From positions 60,029,619 to 60,093,618 of the forward strand of contig CM073596.1 in NCBI GenBank assembly GCA_037074705.1: a DNA stretch of 64,000 nucleotides, read 5' to 3'. The notes below the pieces were generated by a model, which saw only the letters and a program-made list of their open reading frames with translations, ran no database searches and was not told the origin of the DNA. This document shows positions 22,737 through 34,690 of the stretch, piece by piece (position 1 is the stretch's first letter; each line of letters begins with the position of its first letter). Origin of the DNA: Zhengitettix transpicula (taxonomy: Eukaryota; Arthropoda; Insecta; Orthoptera; Tetrigidae). Made by a program: the position numbers and the translations under genes.

Positions 22737-22830
22737 TAGCTAAAATTTGTCCTCGGGACTCCCAGGGGAAGGTTTTCGTGGATGTTCAACTAATAAATAT
22801 TATAGGGACATGGTATTAATATTATAGGTA
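22737..22830. repeat. 85-bp dispersed repeat, copy 2
   Basis: It shares TAAAATTTG, CGGGACTCCCAGGG and TAATAAATATTATAGGGA with 20385-20470. Unclassified. Confidence 0.8.
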
Positions 22831-23003
22831 CTGCGAAGTTGAACTTCTTCTGTATGATTTAATTACAGTTATTACATAAAAATAATCCCCCAAGACATTT
22901 CGCTTTAAAACTGTCTGTTGGCGGTTTAACACAATGCATATTAACACTTTGCTGCATTTTTTTTGCTTCATAAGTAGAGTCGAGTGACAGCTGTATTGCT
23001 GTA

Positions 23004-23095
23004 TTGCGTGTTGCATTCACTAAGGCGCTCCCCATTCGTATGACGCCTGCTTGCTAAAGGATGTTTTGCGTGTTGCATTCACTAAGGCGCTCCCA
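23004..23095. repeat. Duplicated TTGCGTGTTGCATTCACTAA motif
   Basis: TTGCGTGTTGCATTCACTAA plus GGCGCTCCC occurs twice, 60 bp apart. A related doubled motif lies at 45359-45420. Confidence 0.8.
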
Positions 23096-23161
23096 ATTTT
23101 TGGTGTCAGAAATCGTACGTAAAGAACTTAAAAGGTTACAAAGACATTTCGAGTATCTTAC

Positions 23162-23453
23162 CGCCGATGATGGCCTCTCCGTATCGTACAACTGAAGCGG
23201 CTTTGGGCAGCATCTTGTAGCTGATGCGGAAGTCGAAGCTGTGTCCCGCGGTCCCCTTGGCGAGCCTGAGGACTCTGAGGAGGAGGGCGACGGAACGGGA
23301 CTCGCTGAGGTAGACCGCCGACCCCCACGAGGTGCCGCACCACTCGCCGCCCCCGCGGGGGCGTTCGCTCTCGGAGATGTGCAGCGCGCCGTCGGGACAA
23401 CCGTCCGCGGTGAACGACACGAAGCGACCCAGCGTGAAGCTCTCGAACGTCAG
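23162..23453 (-). CDS. Exon: rest of CUB domain 1 and linker
   Basis: Acceptor ctctttccctcttcAG; donor GGCG|GTAAGA in phase 1. The join gives GDLVQLTFESFTLG, a continuous CUB strand pattern. Residues 105-201 hold the second CUB cysteine pair (GCPDG and EWCG), separated by the acidic ISESERP segment, and end with HSFDFRISYKML, the typical last strand of a CUB. The sequence is GC-rich, in sharp contrast to the flanking introns. Confidence 0.88.
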
Positions 23454-24264
23454 CTGAAGAGGGAAAGAGGAATTTTCCTATGACACTCACAAATATATAT
23501 ATAAAAAAAGTCTCATTGTGATATACAATACATTATTTAGACATGTACTGGAACATCAATTCGTCCACTTGTCAACAGATTGGACCTAGAGATTATTCTT
23601 TTTGTGAGGGCATATCGACTACATGACGAACCTCATATCGAAGCACCTAATATGGCGCCGAAAAAATCTGTCCCAGTCGAGCCCAAATCTGAAGCGCACA
23701 CACATGCATCACGGAGCTCACCACGGACCTCGAGTGCGCCGTTCCAGTAATAACGCTTCCGCTTCATTATTTTTAAGCCGCTTCCTCGCAGTACAAAACA
23801 GCCAGCACTAGAAAGAGCGATAGAGACACTGACTTCCACCATCATGGCCGGAGAAAAAGCAAACACACACACGCACACAAACATCCACGTGACCTACCAG
23901 TCACGATCGTGAAAGCGGGGGTAATTCCAATAAAGCTTAACGAATCCACTTTTGCAGTGACACACGTGTGTGTGTGTGCTCATTGAAAATCTCCTCGTCA
24001 CCCCTCGTACATTGACCTCAGATTCAGCGTTCATCAGGTGTTATTGTCGTCGTCGTCGTCATCATCATGAGGATTACATCGTCGTGGCGGGACGAGTGCA
24101 GCGGCTTCAGGAATATTTCACAGCAAAATGGGGTGCGATTATTATTTTTTGCTCAATCATTCTGTATATTTGATTGGAAAAGCAGGTTTCAAGAGAAATA
24201 ACAGCACCTGAAATCGATATTTTATTTTTCTACTGTACTTTTAATAATCATTAAACGTTATCAT

Positions 24265-24832
24265 AATTTAGTTTTATTAAATTTTTGTCTACAAGCTTCG
24301 TCTAAAGTAGATTATAGTAAATCGCCTGGAAATTATTAATATGAAGTAGATTTAATATGTACCAGAGTGTTTTGACTCTTAACACTGAAGCGGAATACAA
24401 GAAGAGATTAACAAGTGTGATAGGGACAGACGAGACAAGTGAGAAAATGGAGACAGAAACCCCCCCCCCCCCAAAAAAAAATATCCAACATAGTTGGTAA
24501 TAATCATTAAATTTTATCCTATTCAAATTTTATTATATTTTTGTCCAAAAGTTATAAACTAAATAATAGTAAATCGCCTGGAAAATTAAAAGTGAGACAG
24601 TCATAGACGAGACAAGTGAGAAAACAGAGACAGAAAACCAAAAATTCCTCATTAAATTTTAGGTTAACCTAATTCAAGTGTATTATATTTTTGTCTACAG
24701 GTCGTTATAAGGCTTCGTCAAGAGTAAATTTTAGTAAATCGCCTGGAAAATATGAAAATGTGACAGGCATAGACGAGACAATAGAGAAAGTAGACACAGA
24801 AAACCAAAAAAAAAAAAATCCAAACATACTTG
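24265..24832. repeat. Three imperfect repeats of about 170-250 bp
   Basis: Each unit contains TTTTTGTCTACA or similar, TAGTAAATCGCCTGGAAA (24319, 24569, 24736) and ACGAGACAAGTGAGAAA followed by ACAGAAA. Unclassified and AT-rich. Confidence 0.8.
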
Positions 24833-26087
24833 GTCATTTATGTTTCTGGAGTTCAACAACGCTCCGTTTCTCTTCCTTTATCACCCTCTTTTCCGCACTG
24901 TTTCCGCAGCGTCACAACAACGTATTCCGTAACTAATTCACCCAGCTTTGCTCTTTTGCAAGACTCCAGCGCGTGTGAAGACGTTGCACTACAAGAAAAG
25001 AAAAATCCCTCTCTAACCGCGGTGCGTCTCGTCGCTTCTGTGTTAAAAGACAAAACCCTCTGCTACATATTAAAGAGATTCAACAATCTTAATCAATAAT
25101 GGCGCATCTACTTCATATTAATAATTTAACCTCACTGTTATTTATTCTGTCTCGTAATGGGGGTTAATTTCAGGTCCTTCTAATTTCCATTTAACTACAA
25201 AAACACTTCTATTTAAATTTCTGAACATTGTCTTGACGTATTGGAATCTTTTATTATTTTTATTCCATGTAATATATATTTTTTAATGGCTTCAAAATAA
25301 ATTTTTTGATTAAATTATGTTACATGTCACTAAATTGTCACACCGGATCAAACATGACCAAAGTTTCCTTGCCTCCCGAGAAACTTCCCCTTCTTTTTCC
25401 TCTTAACCAGTCCCATTATTATTTCAATTATTTTCATCCCCCCCCCGTGGTTCCGCTAAGGAATCGTGTAGCTTAGCCAGAGTAGGTCATTTCCATTCTG
25501 GAATTCCCGGACGCATAATTTTTTTCTTTCTCTCTCTCTCTCTCTCATGTACGAATATTAAATTCCACAGAACAATTTATTTGGTCTTTTCTGTCATCTT
25601 TGACCTCAATTTTTATGTATAAATGCTTATGAAAAAACAAAAAAAAATGGTTTGTGGCGTCTCCGGTGAACGTGTGTGAGTGAATTCAATAAACGTTTGC
25701 TGGGGGCGGGGAGGGGGGGGGGGAATGAGGAGAGAAAAATAGAGTGGGGTTGCTTTTGTCTGCGATCCCGGAATGAAAATTATTTTCGTTTCAAAACTGA
25801 GTAGTAGAGGATTGAAATAATTATTGAGTAATTTTCTCTCAATTTCATTGGAAATAACACAGCGGAAATTTTTTAAAAAAACTGGGGAAAACATAAAAAA
25901 AAATTAGGCACCACAACATATGAACCAAAAATAATGTTTATTAAATTGGAAATCTGGAAAAAAAACGAGAAAAATATAAAACTGTGTTATCGATAGTTTG
26001 TTCTTGTGAGAAAATGAATTATGAAGGATGTGATTTACTAATCTTTTTTAACTTTTTACACTTGCACTGAAATAAATTTGGATTTGA

Positions 26088-26375
26088 AAGAAGGGGGGAT
26101 GCGGAAGGGTAGAGGTAGGTAGCCAAGGGTTAACTAGGGGCCCCCGGGCTATATTTTAAGGATCCTACCCGGGGCATTCGCCTAAAACTGATGCAGGACA
26201 ACCCCTAGAAAACCTGCATCAGGTAGATCGGGCATTTGGTACTTGTCCCACGCCCTTCCCTGGATGGTGGGAGAGGGGACGCAGCATTATTTTCTCCGTG
26301 CCTCGACCAGTTTAGGAGACAGCTGGCCGATTGTTCCAACGGGAACAGAGAACAACTCTTACCGTATTTTTAAGG
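26088..26375 (-). repeat. Family A repeat, partial
   Basis: In minus orientation from AGAAGGGGGGATGCGGAAGG to CAACTCTTACCGTA, then a short A-rich join to the next copy. Confidence 0.85.
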
Positions 26376-26735
26376 GAAAACAGGCTACATGAGGGTAATC
26401 CACATGGTGGCAACTCCCCTTTAATAGCATAGACAAAGGGATTTGAAACGGGGGATGCGGAATGGTAGAGGAAAGTAGCCAAGGGTTAACTAGGGGCCCC
26501 CGGGCTATATTTTAAGGATTCTACCCAGGACATTCGCCTAAATTGATGCAGGACAACCCCTAGAAAACCTGCATCAAGTAGGTCGGGCATTGGTTTGCTG
26601 TGGGGACGCAGCATTTCCTTCTTCGTGGCACGCTCAGTTTAGGAGGCAGCTGGCCGACTGTTTCAATGGGAACAGCGAACAACTCTTACCGTAAGCCCAA
26701 GGTCTGTGACCCCGGAAATATCCGCATAGCACAAA
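26376..26735 (-). repeat. Family A repeat, tandem to the preceding copy
   Basis: It starts ACAGGCTACATGAGGGTAAT and runs to GTGACCCCGGAAATA. An internal segment around TACTTGTCCCACGCCC is deleted. Confidence 0.85.
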
Positions 26736-27361
26736 ATGACTGTGAGTTTGAAGATAGTGAAACGATTCAGCCATTGGAATTAGATATCAAAATTTTTTGC
26801 TCTGGTAGAAGCAAACGAAAGGAAATAGTAATTTCGTAAAACCTTAAAAAAAAGACTTGTCAATTGCATGGCTTAATATCGAACCTAATTTCAGTTGGCC
26901 GACTGATTGCTATTGTTAATAATAGATTTCTTCCATCAGTATCTGTTAATTCTGTTTCATAGTCCTTTGAGGATTTTGTAAAACTACTTTTACGATGGTG
27001 AATTCATAACACGAATTTTTTTTTTTAGTAAAATTCAGGTTCATACTTTTTCACACTTGTTTTATCTAAATTGTTCCCCCCCACCCCCACCGTCATTCCT
27101 GTGACTGATAAATTTCCAATTAACTGTGGAGCTTCCAGAGGGAAGTGGAGGTAATTATCGTTTTAGTAACACTAAATCACGTCGGTTTCAATTCCGTTTT
27201 TTTTTTGTCAAACAAAATTTCCCGAGGGAGATTCTTTGGTTTCAAAGTAACATTTACCACGTTCATCCCCCATCCCCCTTCCTCCAGCTTGAAATGCCAA
27301 TTATCATGCTCTTCTAGGTTTATTAGCAATTGACTCTGTCCCGTCTCTCGTCCTCCACGTC

Positions 27362-27390
27362 AGTGTGTGTGTGTGTGTGTGTGTGTGTGA
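27362..27390 (+). repeat. (GT)n microsatellite
   Basis: About 14 GT units, followed by AGGAGAGAGAG. Confidence 0.95.
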
Positions 27391-27954
27391 AGGAGAGAGA
27401 GAGATCTGGTAATTACATGGTCTAACAGCTTTAACAACGTCCATTATCGTACTTGCGTTTCGTAATGAATGTCCTCCTCGCTTTTACTCTCCTCTACTCG
27501 ACGGCGTACTTCCCTCATCCCCCACTAAAGGATCCAGTTTAATGAATCCCACAACTTCGTTAAAATACGACGGGCGCAAACGAACCCACCAACCCCTTTC
27601 TCTTACCGCTCATGTACTCTCCTTTGGTTCGTCTCGTATCAACAACGACGCACGGTTTTCCTTGGTCTGTCATATGGAAAGTTTACGCCATTTTTCTATT
27701 AGAAGAATCTGGAATTTCCATATGATTGGGCGCCCAGAACAATGTGAAGTGTGGTTGTTTTTTCATTTTTTTAATAATTGTTACTTTATTTTGAGTCGCA
27801 TAAACTGCAAGGTTACAGTTATTTATTACGTATCCATCCTTGATATTATTACAAAATGGATTCCTTTCCGCTGTACTTCACCCTAACAGTCAGTCAGGTG
27901 CAGGAATTCAATTATGAGTCTTTTATATTCGGCTAATGGACAATGACCGCGGCA

Positions 27955-28450
27955 TAAAGAAGAGTATTTGAGAAGATGGGAAAGGAAAATATTAAGAAGG
28001 ATTTTTTTTGGAGGGGTAAACGAAGCAGGGAAATGGAGAGAATACGAAGAAATAGGGAACTGGAGGAACAGTATGGGTATGCAGACATTGTAGTTTTGGA
28101 AATAAAAGGAGGAACAGACTGAGATAAACGAAGCAGGGAAATGGAGGGAATACGAAGAAATAGGGAACTGGAGGAACAGTATGGGTATGCAGACATTGTA
28201 GTTTTGGAAATAAAGGAGGAACAGACTGAGATGGTTGGGGGGCCATGTAGAACGAATGTCAGAAGACAGGGGTTGGCAAAAAGATCTACAAAGGAAATCC
28301 AGGTGGCAGAAGGGGTCAAAGGGAGACCACGAAAACGATGGTTAGACGATGTGGAGGACGATGTTAGAAGATGGAGGAAACGAGCAGAAGACCGGCTACG
28401 ATGGTTAGAGAGGCCAAGGTCCTACAGGGACTGTAACGCCGAGGAGTAGA
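27955..28450 (+). pseudogene. 3' end of a non-LTR retrotransposon with internal duplication
   Basis: Frames give FERWERKILRRIFFGG-type sequence, NEAGKWREYEEIGN, RLRWLGGHVERMSEDRG and GRPRKRWLDDVEDDVRRW, ending at NAEE and a stop. A block of about 107 bp starting AACGAAGCAGGGAAATGGA is present twice in tandem (from about 28017 and from about 28124), which by itself disrupts the frame. It belongs to the same general type as the 5160-5680 copy. Confidence 0.65.
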
Positions 28451-29636
28451 CTGTAGAACTTCGAGGAGATTTTTGTTGCCTTCTTTCTTGTTTCGTATTT
28501 AAATTATTCGTGTCTCTTTGTGTGTGTGTCACCTTGGAGTGTTCTGTTCTTCTTGATAACGCTTTCTTTTCTCTTTGGTTGGCTGCAGGGTAGGTTTTTT
28601 ATTTCGTCGGAAATTGGCTTCGTTTGTTGATGGTCATTACTTCCTTTAACTTCTCTCCATTTGGTCTTCCAGTGGTGTTGGGAGTTTTCTTTGGATTATT
28701 TTCCTGACATCTACGTGTTTGTTGATCTTGGGGGAATTTCTTCAGGTCTGCTACATTGTTTCACACAGATACCTTCAAGTGACGGAATTCATATTACCAT
28801 GACTGTTTTTTCCATGGTTGTATATCTCTGGAAATTAGCGTGCTATCTCTGATGAGGCATGGGTTTTTTTCTCTTTTGGGATTTCTTGAATCTGTGTTTT
28901 TTTTTAATATGTTGGATGAATCAATTTGTTCAGTGGCGTTAAGTTCAGCAGCGCTGTGTTAAGAGTCTACGACGCAAAGTGTTGACCGTCGCCTGCGTGC
29001 TCCATTGTTATTTCGAGCTAACTGCGGTTTTTTTGGGACCGAAGTCGGCAAGTTTGCAGGAGATTGGAGTGAGGAATTTGATAATTAATGGTCGACTCGG
29101 ATAGGAGTGATATATAATGGACTCGTGGAAGAGAAAACGCAGTCAGGCTTCCAACGATTATAATGAGCAAGTTTATGGTTGCAATAGAGACAGTTGTAAT
29201 GGAAACTACGAGATTCTCATTGTGATGCAATCTCTTTGTAACTTTAAACTGAAAATAAATGAGATAATAACGAATCTCTGATAATTAAAAAGGTAAAACA
29301 AACACTGTATTAATACCCACCTGTCGCAACTTGAATGAATGTTGTAAAATACACTGCAATTAATGAGATAAAATACTGTGATAGTTTTAACCTGAAGCGA
29401 ACCAATACAAATCAGACTCATATCGTTATACTGACTGAACTTGTAACTCAATATGTATTTTTTTCCTCCCATCCCTTACCCCCCCCCCCCTCAACACCCC
29501 TCGTCGTATTTATAACGTTGCTGTGTTTCGCAAACAAAGCTTGGTATAAAAAAAAACGGAGAGAAATTTAGTGACTATTCGATCCCTGTCATCACAACTA
29601 AAACGCACAACACAAACACAACGAGCACAAATACCG

Positions 29637-29664
29637 CGTGGTGTGTGTGTGTGTGTGTGTGTGT
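29637..29664 (+). repeat. (GT)n microsatellite
   Basis: About 13 GT units, followed by a GA-rich run. A GTAT tetranucleotide run follows at 29770-29800. Confidence 0.95.
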
Positions 29665-30044
29665 GCGAGAGAGAGACAGAGACAGCCTCTGTGCGAATAT
29701 TTGGGTAATAAATATGGAGATCCATTCGCCAGGGCGATTCAGAATAATCTAGTGATTGACGACGTTCCATGTATGTATGTATGTATGTATGTATGTATTG
29801 CCAACATTGTGTGTTCGTTGTTCACTCCATACGGATTTGATTTGCGAATTTACGAAACGATCCGTTAACGTTACGAACGGATAAAATATGGAATAAGTTC
29901 ATTAATGAAAAAAAAATAAAATAAAAAAAAGGAAAACTCGACTGAAACTATAAAACACAACACTGAGACTAGAGGAATCGAATCACAAACATTTATCCTT
30001 CAATATAAGTTGTGAAACGAACTATTACATATATATATATGTAT

Positions 30045-30480
30045 GAACTTGAACTAAGGTTCCCACACATACTGTTTTGAGAGGTGTATGTTCCGGGGTC
30101 GCAGACCTTGGGACATACGGTAAGATTTGTTCACTGTTCCCATTGGAATAGTCGGCCAGCGGCCTCCTAAACCGGTCAAGGCACGGCGAGGGGAAATCTG
30201 CGACCCCACAGCAAACCCCTCTCCCGCGCCATCCAGGGAAGGCCGTGGGACAAGTACCAAATGCCCGACCTACCTGATGCAGGTTTTTCTAGGGATTTCC
30301 CTGCATCACTTTGAGGGGAATTACCTGGAAGGATCCTTAAACCAATGCCCGGGGTCTCCTAGTTAACCCCTTGGCTACCTTCCTCTACACTTCCGCATCC
30401 CCGCTTTCAAATCCCTTTCCTATGCTGTAAGAGGGTAGTTTCCACTATGTGGATTACCCTCATGTAGTCTGTCTACACCT
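30045..30480 (+). repeat. Family A repeat, 5' truncated
   Basis: It starts at GAACTAAGGTTCCCACAC and ends with a T-run/A-run after GTAGTCTGTCTACACC. It shares that ending with the 20665-21160 copy, suggesting a subfamily. Confidence 0.85.
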
Positions 30481-31371
30481 CTTTTTTTTTAAAAAAATTA
30501 AAATGTAAAGATGAATGTTGTAACATAAGCTGTTCTATTAGTGCCTTATTAAATGAGTATAGATATTAAAAACTGTTATTGACATAAAACGACTTGAGTA
30601 TTTAATTAAAAATTATAACAAAATAAGAAAGATTATTTCGCCTGTTTAAGGGAAAATCGAAATATATTTGGGAAACTTTTAAATATTGAAAGACAAATTA
30701 TACAGACGTTCAGGGAATATTATAAGTCAAAATGAGCCAAGTATAAGTCAATTAATGTAATGTGGCATTAATTAAACAAGTATTAAACGCGCTAATTTCG
30801 TTCGAAATTTTCAATTAGAAATTTATATTAACTTACTCTTTAAATCTATCCGCTTGAGAATAAATAAATAAATATTCAAGGAGTATTTTAAAATATCAGT
30901 TGATAATAACAAACTTTTCGGGGAACCTATTTGTACCTTCTTAGTGTCGTGACGGGTCTGAGTTGTTAAAAAGCAACGATATCAATACAAGGTTGATGTG
31001 CTGTAACCATGGAAACCAAACAAGGTTTCTTCATAGCCTGACTATAATTACAAATTTCACTAATTTTGCAGTCAATTTTTACGTTTACACTTTGATTACA
31101 TATATATATATATATAGATAGATAGATAGATTGTTAACCAAATATTTTAAAATATATTTCTCAGACACGTTCTTGGACTTATATATTTTTTTTACAGCCC
31201 CAACGAAATTATTAGAAGAATTCTATTTACTATTTCTGATTCACTATTTATGTGTTCCCACTTATTATAGGTTTAGGTGTTTCTTGAAGGATTCAAAAGT
31301 CCTTTATTATTATTATTATTATTATTATCAGTAATTCCTGGATACACATCTTTCACTTTTAATTTCTACTC

Positions 31372-31460
31372 TGCCTAGTCTTTTTTACCCTACAAAACTA
31401 GGTTTAAGAGGGAGGGGGCTCTGGCTAGTCTTTTTTACCCTACAAAATGCGGTTTAAGTG
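31372..31460. repeat. Short tandem duplication
   Basis: CTAGTCTTTTTTACCCTACA followed by AAA and GGTTTAAG occurs twice, about 55 bp apart. Confidence 0.8.
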
Positions 31461-31607
31461 AGTGTGTGTGTTTGTGTGTGGGGGGGGGGAAATATTCGTT
31501 TAATCATGACGTGGATCTTATTACTTGAATTTAATTTGCTTCAATATTCTTTTAAACTATTTGATTTTCATCCAATTTTTTTTTGTCTGCCTCTATTTGT
31601 GTTAACG

Positions 31608-31645
31608 TTTCGATACAAAACACTCTGATAATTGATAACTGAGAA
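31608..31645 (-). ncRNA. Hammerhead-like relic
   Basis: The minus strand reads ATTATCAGAGTG, a short spacer, GTATCGAAACGTTAAC. The GTATCGAAACGT half equals that of the satellite units; the 5' core is degenerate. Confidence 0.2.
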
Positions 31646-31719
31646 AGCCTGAGGTACATTTCTGGCTTTAATTTATCATTCAGAAATTTATGAATTTAAT
31701 TATCAAGGATTCTTTTTTA

Positions 31720-32236
31720 CGGTAACAGGCTACATGACGGTAATCCACATGGTGGCAACGCCCCTTTAATAGCATAGGAAGGGATTTGAAAGGGGGGATG
31801 CGGAAGGGTAGAGGAAGGTAGCCAAGGGTTAGCTAGGGGTCTCCGGACTATGGTTTAAGGATCCTACCCGGTAATTAACTTAAAACTGATGCAGGGAAAA
31901 CCCTAGAAAAACCTGCATCAGGTAGGTCGGGCATTGAGTACTTGTCCCACGCCCTTCCGATAGCGGCAGAGGAGTTTGCTGTGGGGACGCAGCATTCCCT
32001 TCTCCGTACTTCGACCAGTTTAGGAGGCAGCTGGCCGACTGTTCTAATGGGAACAGCGAACAACACTTACCGTATGCCCAAGGTCTGTGACCGCGGAACA
32101 TACACCTCTCAGAACAGGCCTCGGCTTGTGGGAACCGTAGTTCAAAAACGGAGAGGTAAAGGCATCCTCAAAGGTAGCCCCTTCGTATCTCTCCTACATG
32201 GTTCTGCCTGCGAGAGAACATCCCTCGCAGGTATTA
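31720..32236 (-). repeat. Family A repeat, full length
   Basis: It runs from GGTAACAGGCTACATGACGG to the terminal hairpin CTGCGAGAGAACATCCCTCG. The central open frame (from 31942) is intact and longer than in other copies. Confidence 0.88.
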
Positions 32237-32660
32237 ATTATCAAGGATTTTGTATGAGACTATATATATATTTTTGTTTACCATTTCCGAGTGTATACTT
32301 AATATTTATAGAGTTGCCGTGGGTCCCCTCCCCCACCCCCCATCTTTCTTCTGTATATATTTTAAGACCAGTAAAGTACGTGTTAAGTCTGCAACAAGTG
32401 TTTACACAATTTGCTTTTAAGTTGGTGTTCGTAACTCCTTAACTACATAAATATTTTGTTAAAACGTGTTAATAATTCTGTAGAGGGCACGAGTTTTTTT
32501 CCCCCTCTCTTTTAGGCATATTTTGAATTATATTATTCACGTTTTTAATTTAGATAATCTCTCTGTGTGTGTATATATATATCTTTTTCCCCCTTTCCCC
32601 TCCTTACGTTGGAACCTGGGTTGTACACTTAAGATTCGTTTGCTTTCTTAGAACCGCTTT

Positions 32661-32693
<33 letters not shown>

Positions 32694-33740
32694 GAAAAGT
32701 ACTGAAGCCAAATTCCCCTCTCCTCGTCCCATCTTCCCTTTTAAAAGACACGGTTGAAGGATGGGGGTAAAGGGTGGAACAGACGCACCTTCATCTCCGG
32801 CCGGTGCGTCGTCTTTCATCTGATTAAATTTCAACGGCTTCTCTCCGTTTCAAAAGATGAAAAACTTGCCTTTCCTTCTGCTACTCCGTCTACTTCTTCT
32901 CAGGCTGTGTCTGTCTGTGTGTGTGTCTCTGTGTGTGTGAAAGAGTTCTTTTTATAACGAGTTTATCCTCGGTCGTTTTACCCACTCAAACGGTGCGTTC
33001 CGGTCTTTAAACGTAAAACTTTGCCACTCGTATTCACTGACCGTATTAATGTATATATATATATGTATATACATGCACGACGTTGAGGACAAGTGGTTGC
33101 ATCTGCGCCTACATGAAGGACCCAGGTACTTGATGCTTGACCGCAAACATTTATATTTCGTATTTAATTAAGCCTCTTTTGTTTTACAATTAATAAATTT
33201 AATGGTTTATTTATCTATATATATATATAATGTATAAATATTTTTTTTACCTGAAATATAATAGGTCAATCGGCTTATGACGTCACTTATGACGTAATAT
33301 GAATCATTTGCGTCATGGGTCCTAATTAAACGGTCGTGTGTACGAAGAAAACGTCTAGTTATGTAATAAAACGTATTTTATTTCATAAATTGATTAAAAA
33401 CATTTAAAAATAAGGCAATAAACATTTAATTAAAAGACTTGAGGCGAACATTGACTCTCTTAAATGTCCAAATTGCGCATGCATACGGCCACTGTATGGT
33501 TGAAATTAAATTAATTTTGATTGAATGAATGAATTCGGAAGCTACAATACCGGGGTTGTCGTTTAAATAGTCCATGCTTTATTTTTTAGTTATAAATTAT
33601 ATTCAAAGACAAAAAATATAAAGTCAGAAGATCGAATTTCGTAATAACAGCATTAAACAATCTTCAGCCATTTAAAAACGCTTTTTTTGGGGGGTGGGGA
33701 ATATTTATCTGTAAGGAAGGTTTTTTTGGGGGGTAATTAC

Positions 33741-33877
33741 CTGCACCAGATCTCCCAATCCTTCACCACCAGCGGAGAAGGTCAGCTTGCACACGAATGG
33801 TAGTTTGTCTTCCCGTGGTCTGTGGAGCTCCAGTTCGTAAGTCTTCCCGACATCTCCGAAGTACGTGCGGTTGCAAG
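33741..33877 (-). CDS. Exon: start of CUB domain 1
   Basis: Acceptor tttgtctttcAG with a good pyrimidine tract; donor GTGCAG|GTAATT in phase 0. The 45 whole codons (residues 60-104) contain CNRTYFGDVGKTYELELHRP and LPFVCKLTF, the usual first half of a CUB domain: Cys1, an aromatic strand, then Cys2. NRT is an N-glycosylation sequon. The exon stands alone between introns of 26.7 kb and 10.3 kb. A Penelope-like remnant begins about 330 bp away on its 5' side. Confidence 0.88.
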
Positions 33878-34199
33878 CTGAAAGACAAACAGGAGGAAAG
33901 ATTAAAGCCACACACACACATCAGTAGTTACTAAATTTCTGGAAGATTAGCTTTTGAAACGTCTTCTGTCTGAGGAACAAAGCTGTAAGTAAGCTCCCGA
34001 CTTGTGGAGAAAAAGAAATATACTCTCTAAAATTGGTCCAGACGGAGGGGAAAATATTTATAACGGGATAATACCGTATATGGAGGACAACATTAGAACT
34101 GCGAAAGGTGTTTAACTCAAACCGTATATCTCAAAATAGTAACAGTTATTGTTATATAGGAAAGGTAGGAACCGAGGTTATTGATAAAAAAACAGAAAA

Positions 34200-34480
34200 T
34201 ACCAAAGAATAAAGTCTCCGAGTAATCAATTGCATTCCCGACGTTTCTACGACGCTCAATGCCATCCACTGTCTTCCAGCAACACTGTCAGTCCGGTGTC
34301 ACCTGACCTGTATTTATAGAGGAGCGTAGGTTACCACCCACCCCACCCCTCCTCCGCCGTCAGGTGACTTTCAGTTGCCCAGCGCCAGCGCGTGACTGGC
34401 CACGTGACCTCCGCTCCCTTGGCTTATAAGGCCTGATTCGTGCGTGGTCAGGCGGGACACCACACAGCCTGAGTCCTTGG
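34200..34480 (-). mobile_element. Penelope-like terminal region with TATA box and hammerhead-like motif
   Basis: Directly 3' of the GIY-YIG remnant on the minus strand comes a GC-rich block with GTCACGTGGCCAGTCACGCG, a TATA-like CTCTATAAATAC at about 34310-34322, then CTGGAAGAC, a spacer and GTAGAAACGTCGGG (34237-34279). Penelope-like elements are known to carry promoters and small hammerhead motifs in their terminal repeats, so the arrangement fits. The core CUGGAAGA has one extra base, so catalysis is uncertain. Confidence 0.55.
34308..34324 (-). promoter_or_regulatory. TATA-like element of the Penelope-like terminal region
   Basis: CTCCTCTATAAATACAGG on the minus strand lies between a GC-rich block and the hammerhead-like motif, where the element's transcript would be expected to start. 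No initiator was identified. Confidence 0.35.
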
Positions 34481-34690
34481 TAAGTCAATCCGTATTTGTT
34501 TTTATTTCAATTGCTTCTAGAAGCACAGTGTCCCAGAAGTCTTGTACTCGGTTCAGTTCTCTTAGTTTCATTAAACTTTATTTCGTGGTCGAGCATCGAA
34601 GCGTGTTCCACCACTCCTGGGTTTTCCGTTATATGTTCTACAACTGTACGGCACAGTTGTAATCCCTCAGGCACATGGAATTTTTGTATA
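34480..34690 (-). pseudogene. Penelope-like element, C-terminal GIY-YIG endonuclease remnant
   Basis: The minus strand encodes VVEHITENPG and DHEIKFNETK, then, after a frameshift, RVQDFWDTVLLEAIEI followed by a stop and LTKDSG. This order (AEH block, F-N-T-K, REA/LEAIEI helix, N-R-D-G) is the end of the GIY-YIG endonuclease of Penelope-like retroelements, recognised by pattern. Only the last 70 or so codons remain and the frame is broken, so it is inactive. It is cut at its 5' side by a family A repeat (34690-35160) and followed on its 3' side by the putative terminal region at 34200-34480. Confidence 0.65.

Larger units (their letters stand above)
16711..23161. other. Intron of 6.5 kb carrying the 125-bp hammerhead-like satellite
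   Basis: The 125-bp array fills 17027-19095, with a related inverted motif at 19206-19240. Family A copies follow at 20665-21160, 21865-22128 and 22129-22535. An 85-bp dispersed repeat occurs at 20385-20470 and 22737-22830. The stretch 19250-20380 is AT-rich with G-rich runs (20060-20320) and no recognised gene. A GT run lies at 21505-21522. A GCGTGTTGCATTCA repeat pair occurs at 23004-23095. Confidence 0.7.
23454..33740. other. Intron of 10.3 kb with dispersed repeats
   Basis: It holds imperfect triplicate blocks (24265-24832), two family A pieces (26088-26735), a non-LTR 3' remnant with a 107-bp internal duplication (27950-28450), further family A copies (30045-30480, 31720-32236), a 58-bp duplication (31372-31460) and microsatellites: GT at 27362-27390 and 29637-29664, GTAT at 29770-29800, TAT at 31303-31330, TC at 32660-32692. 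In 25100-26080 and 32240-33740 I see only AT-rich unique-looking DNA and simple repeats. Confidence 0.6.
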
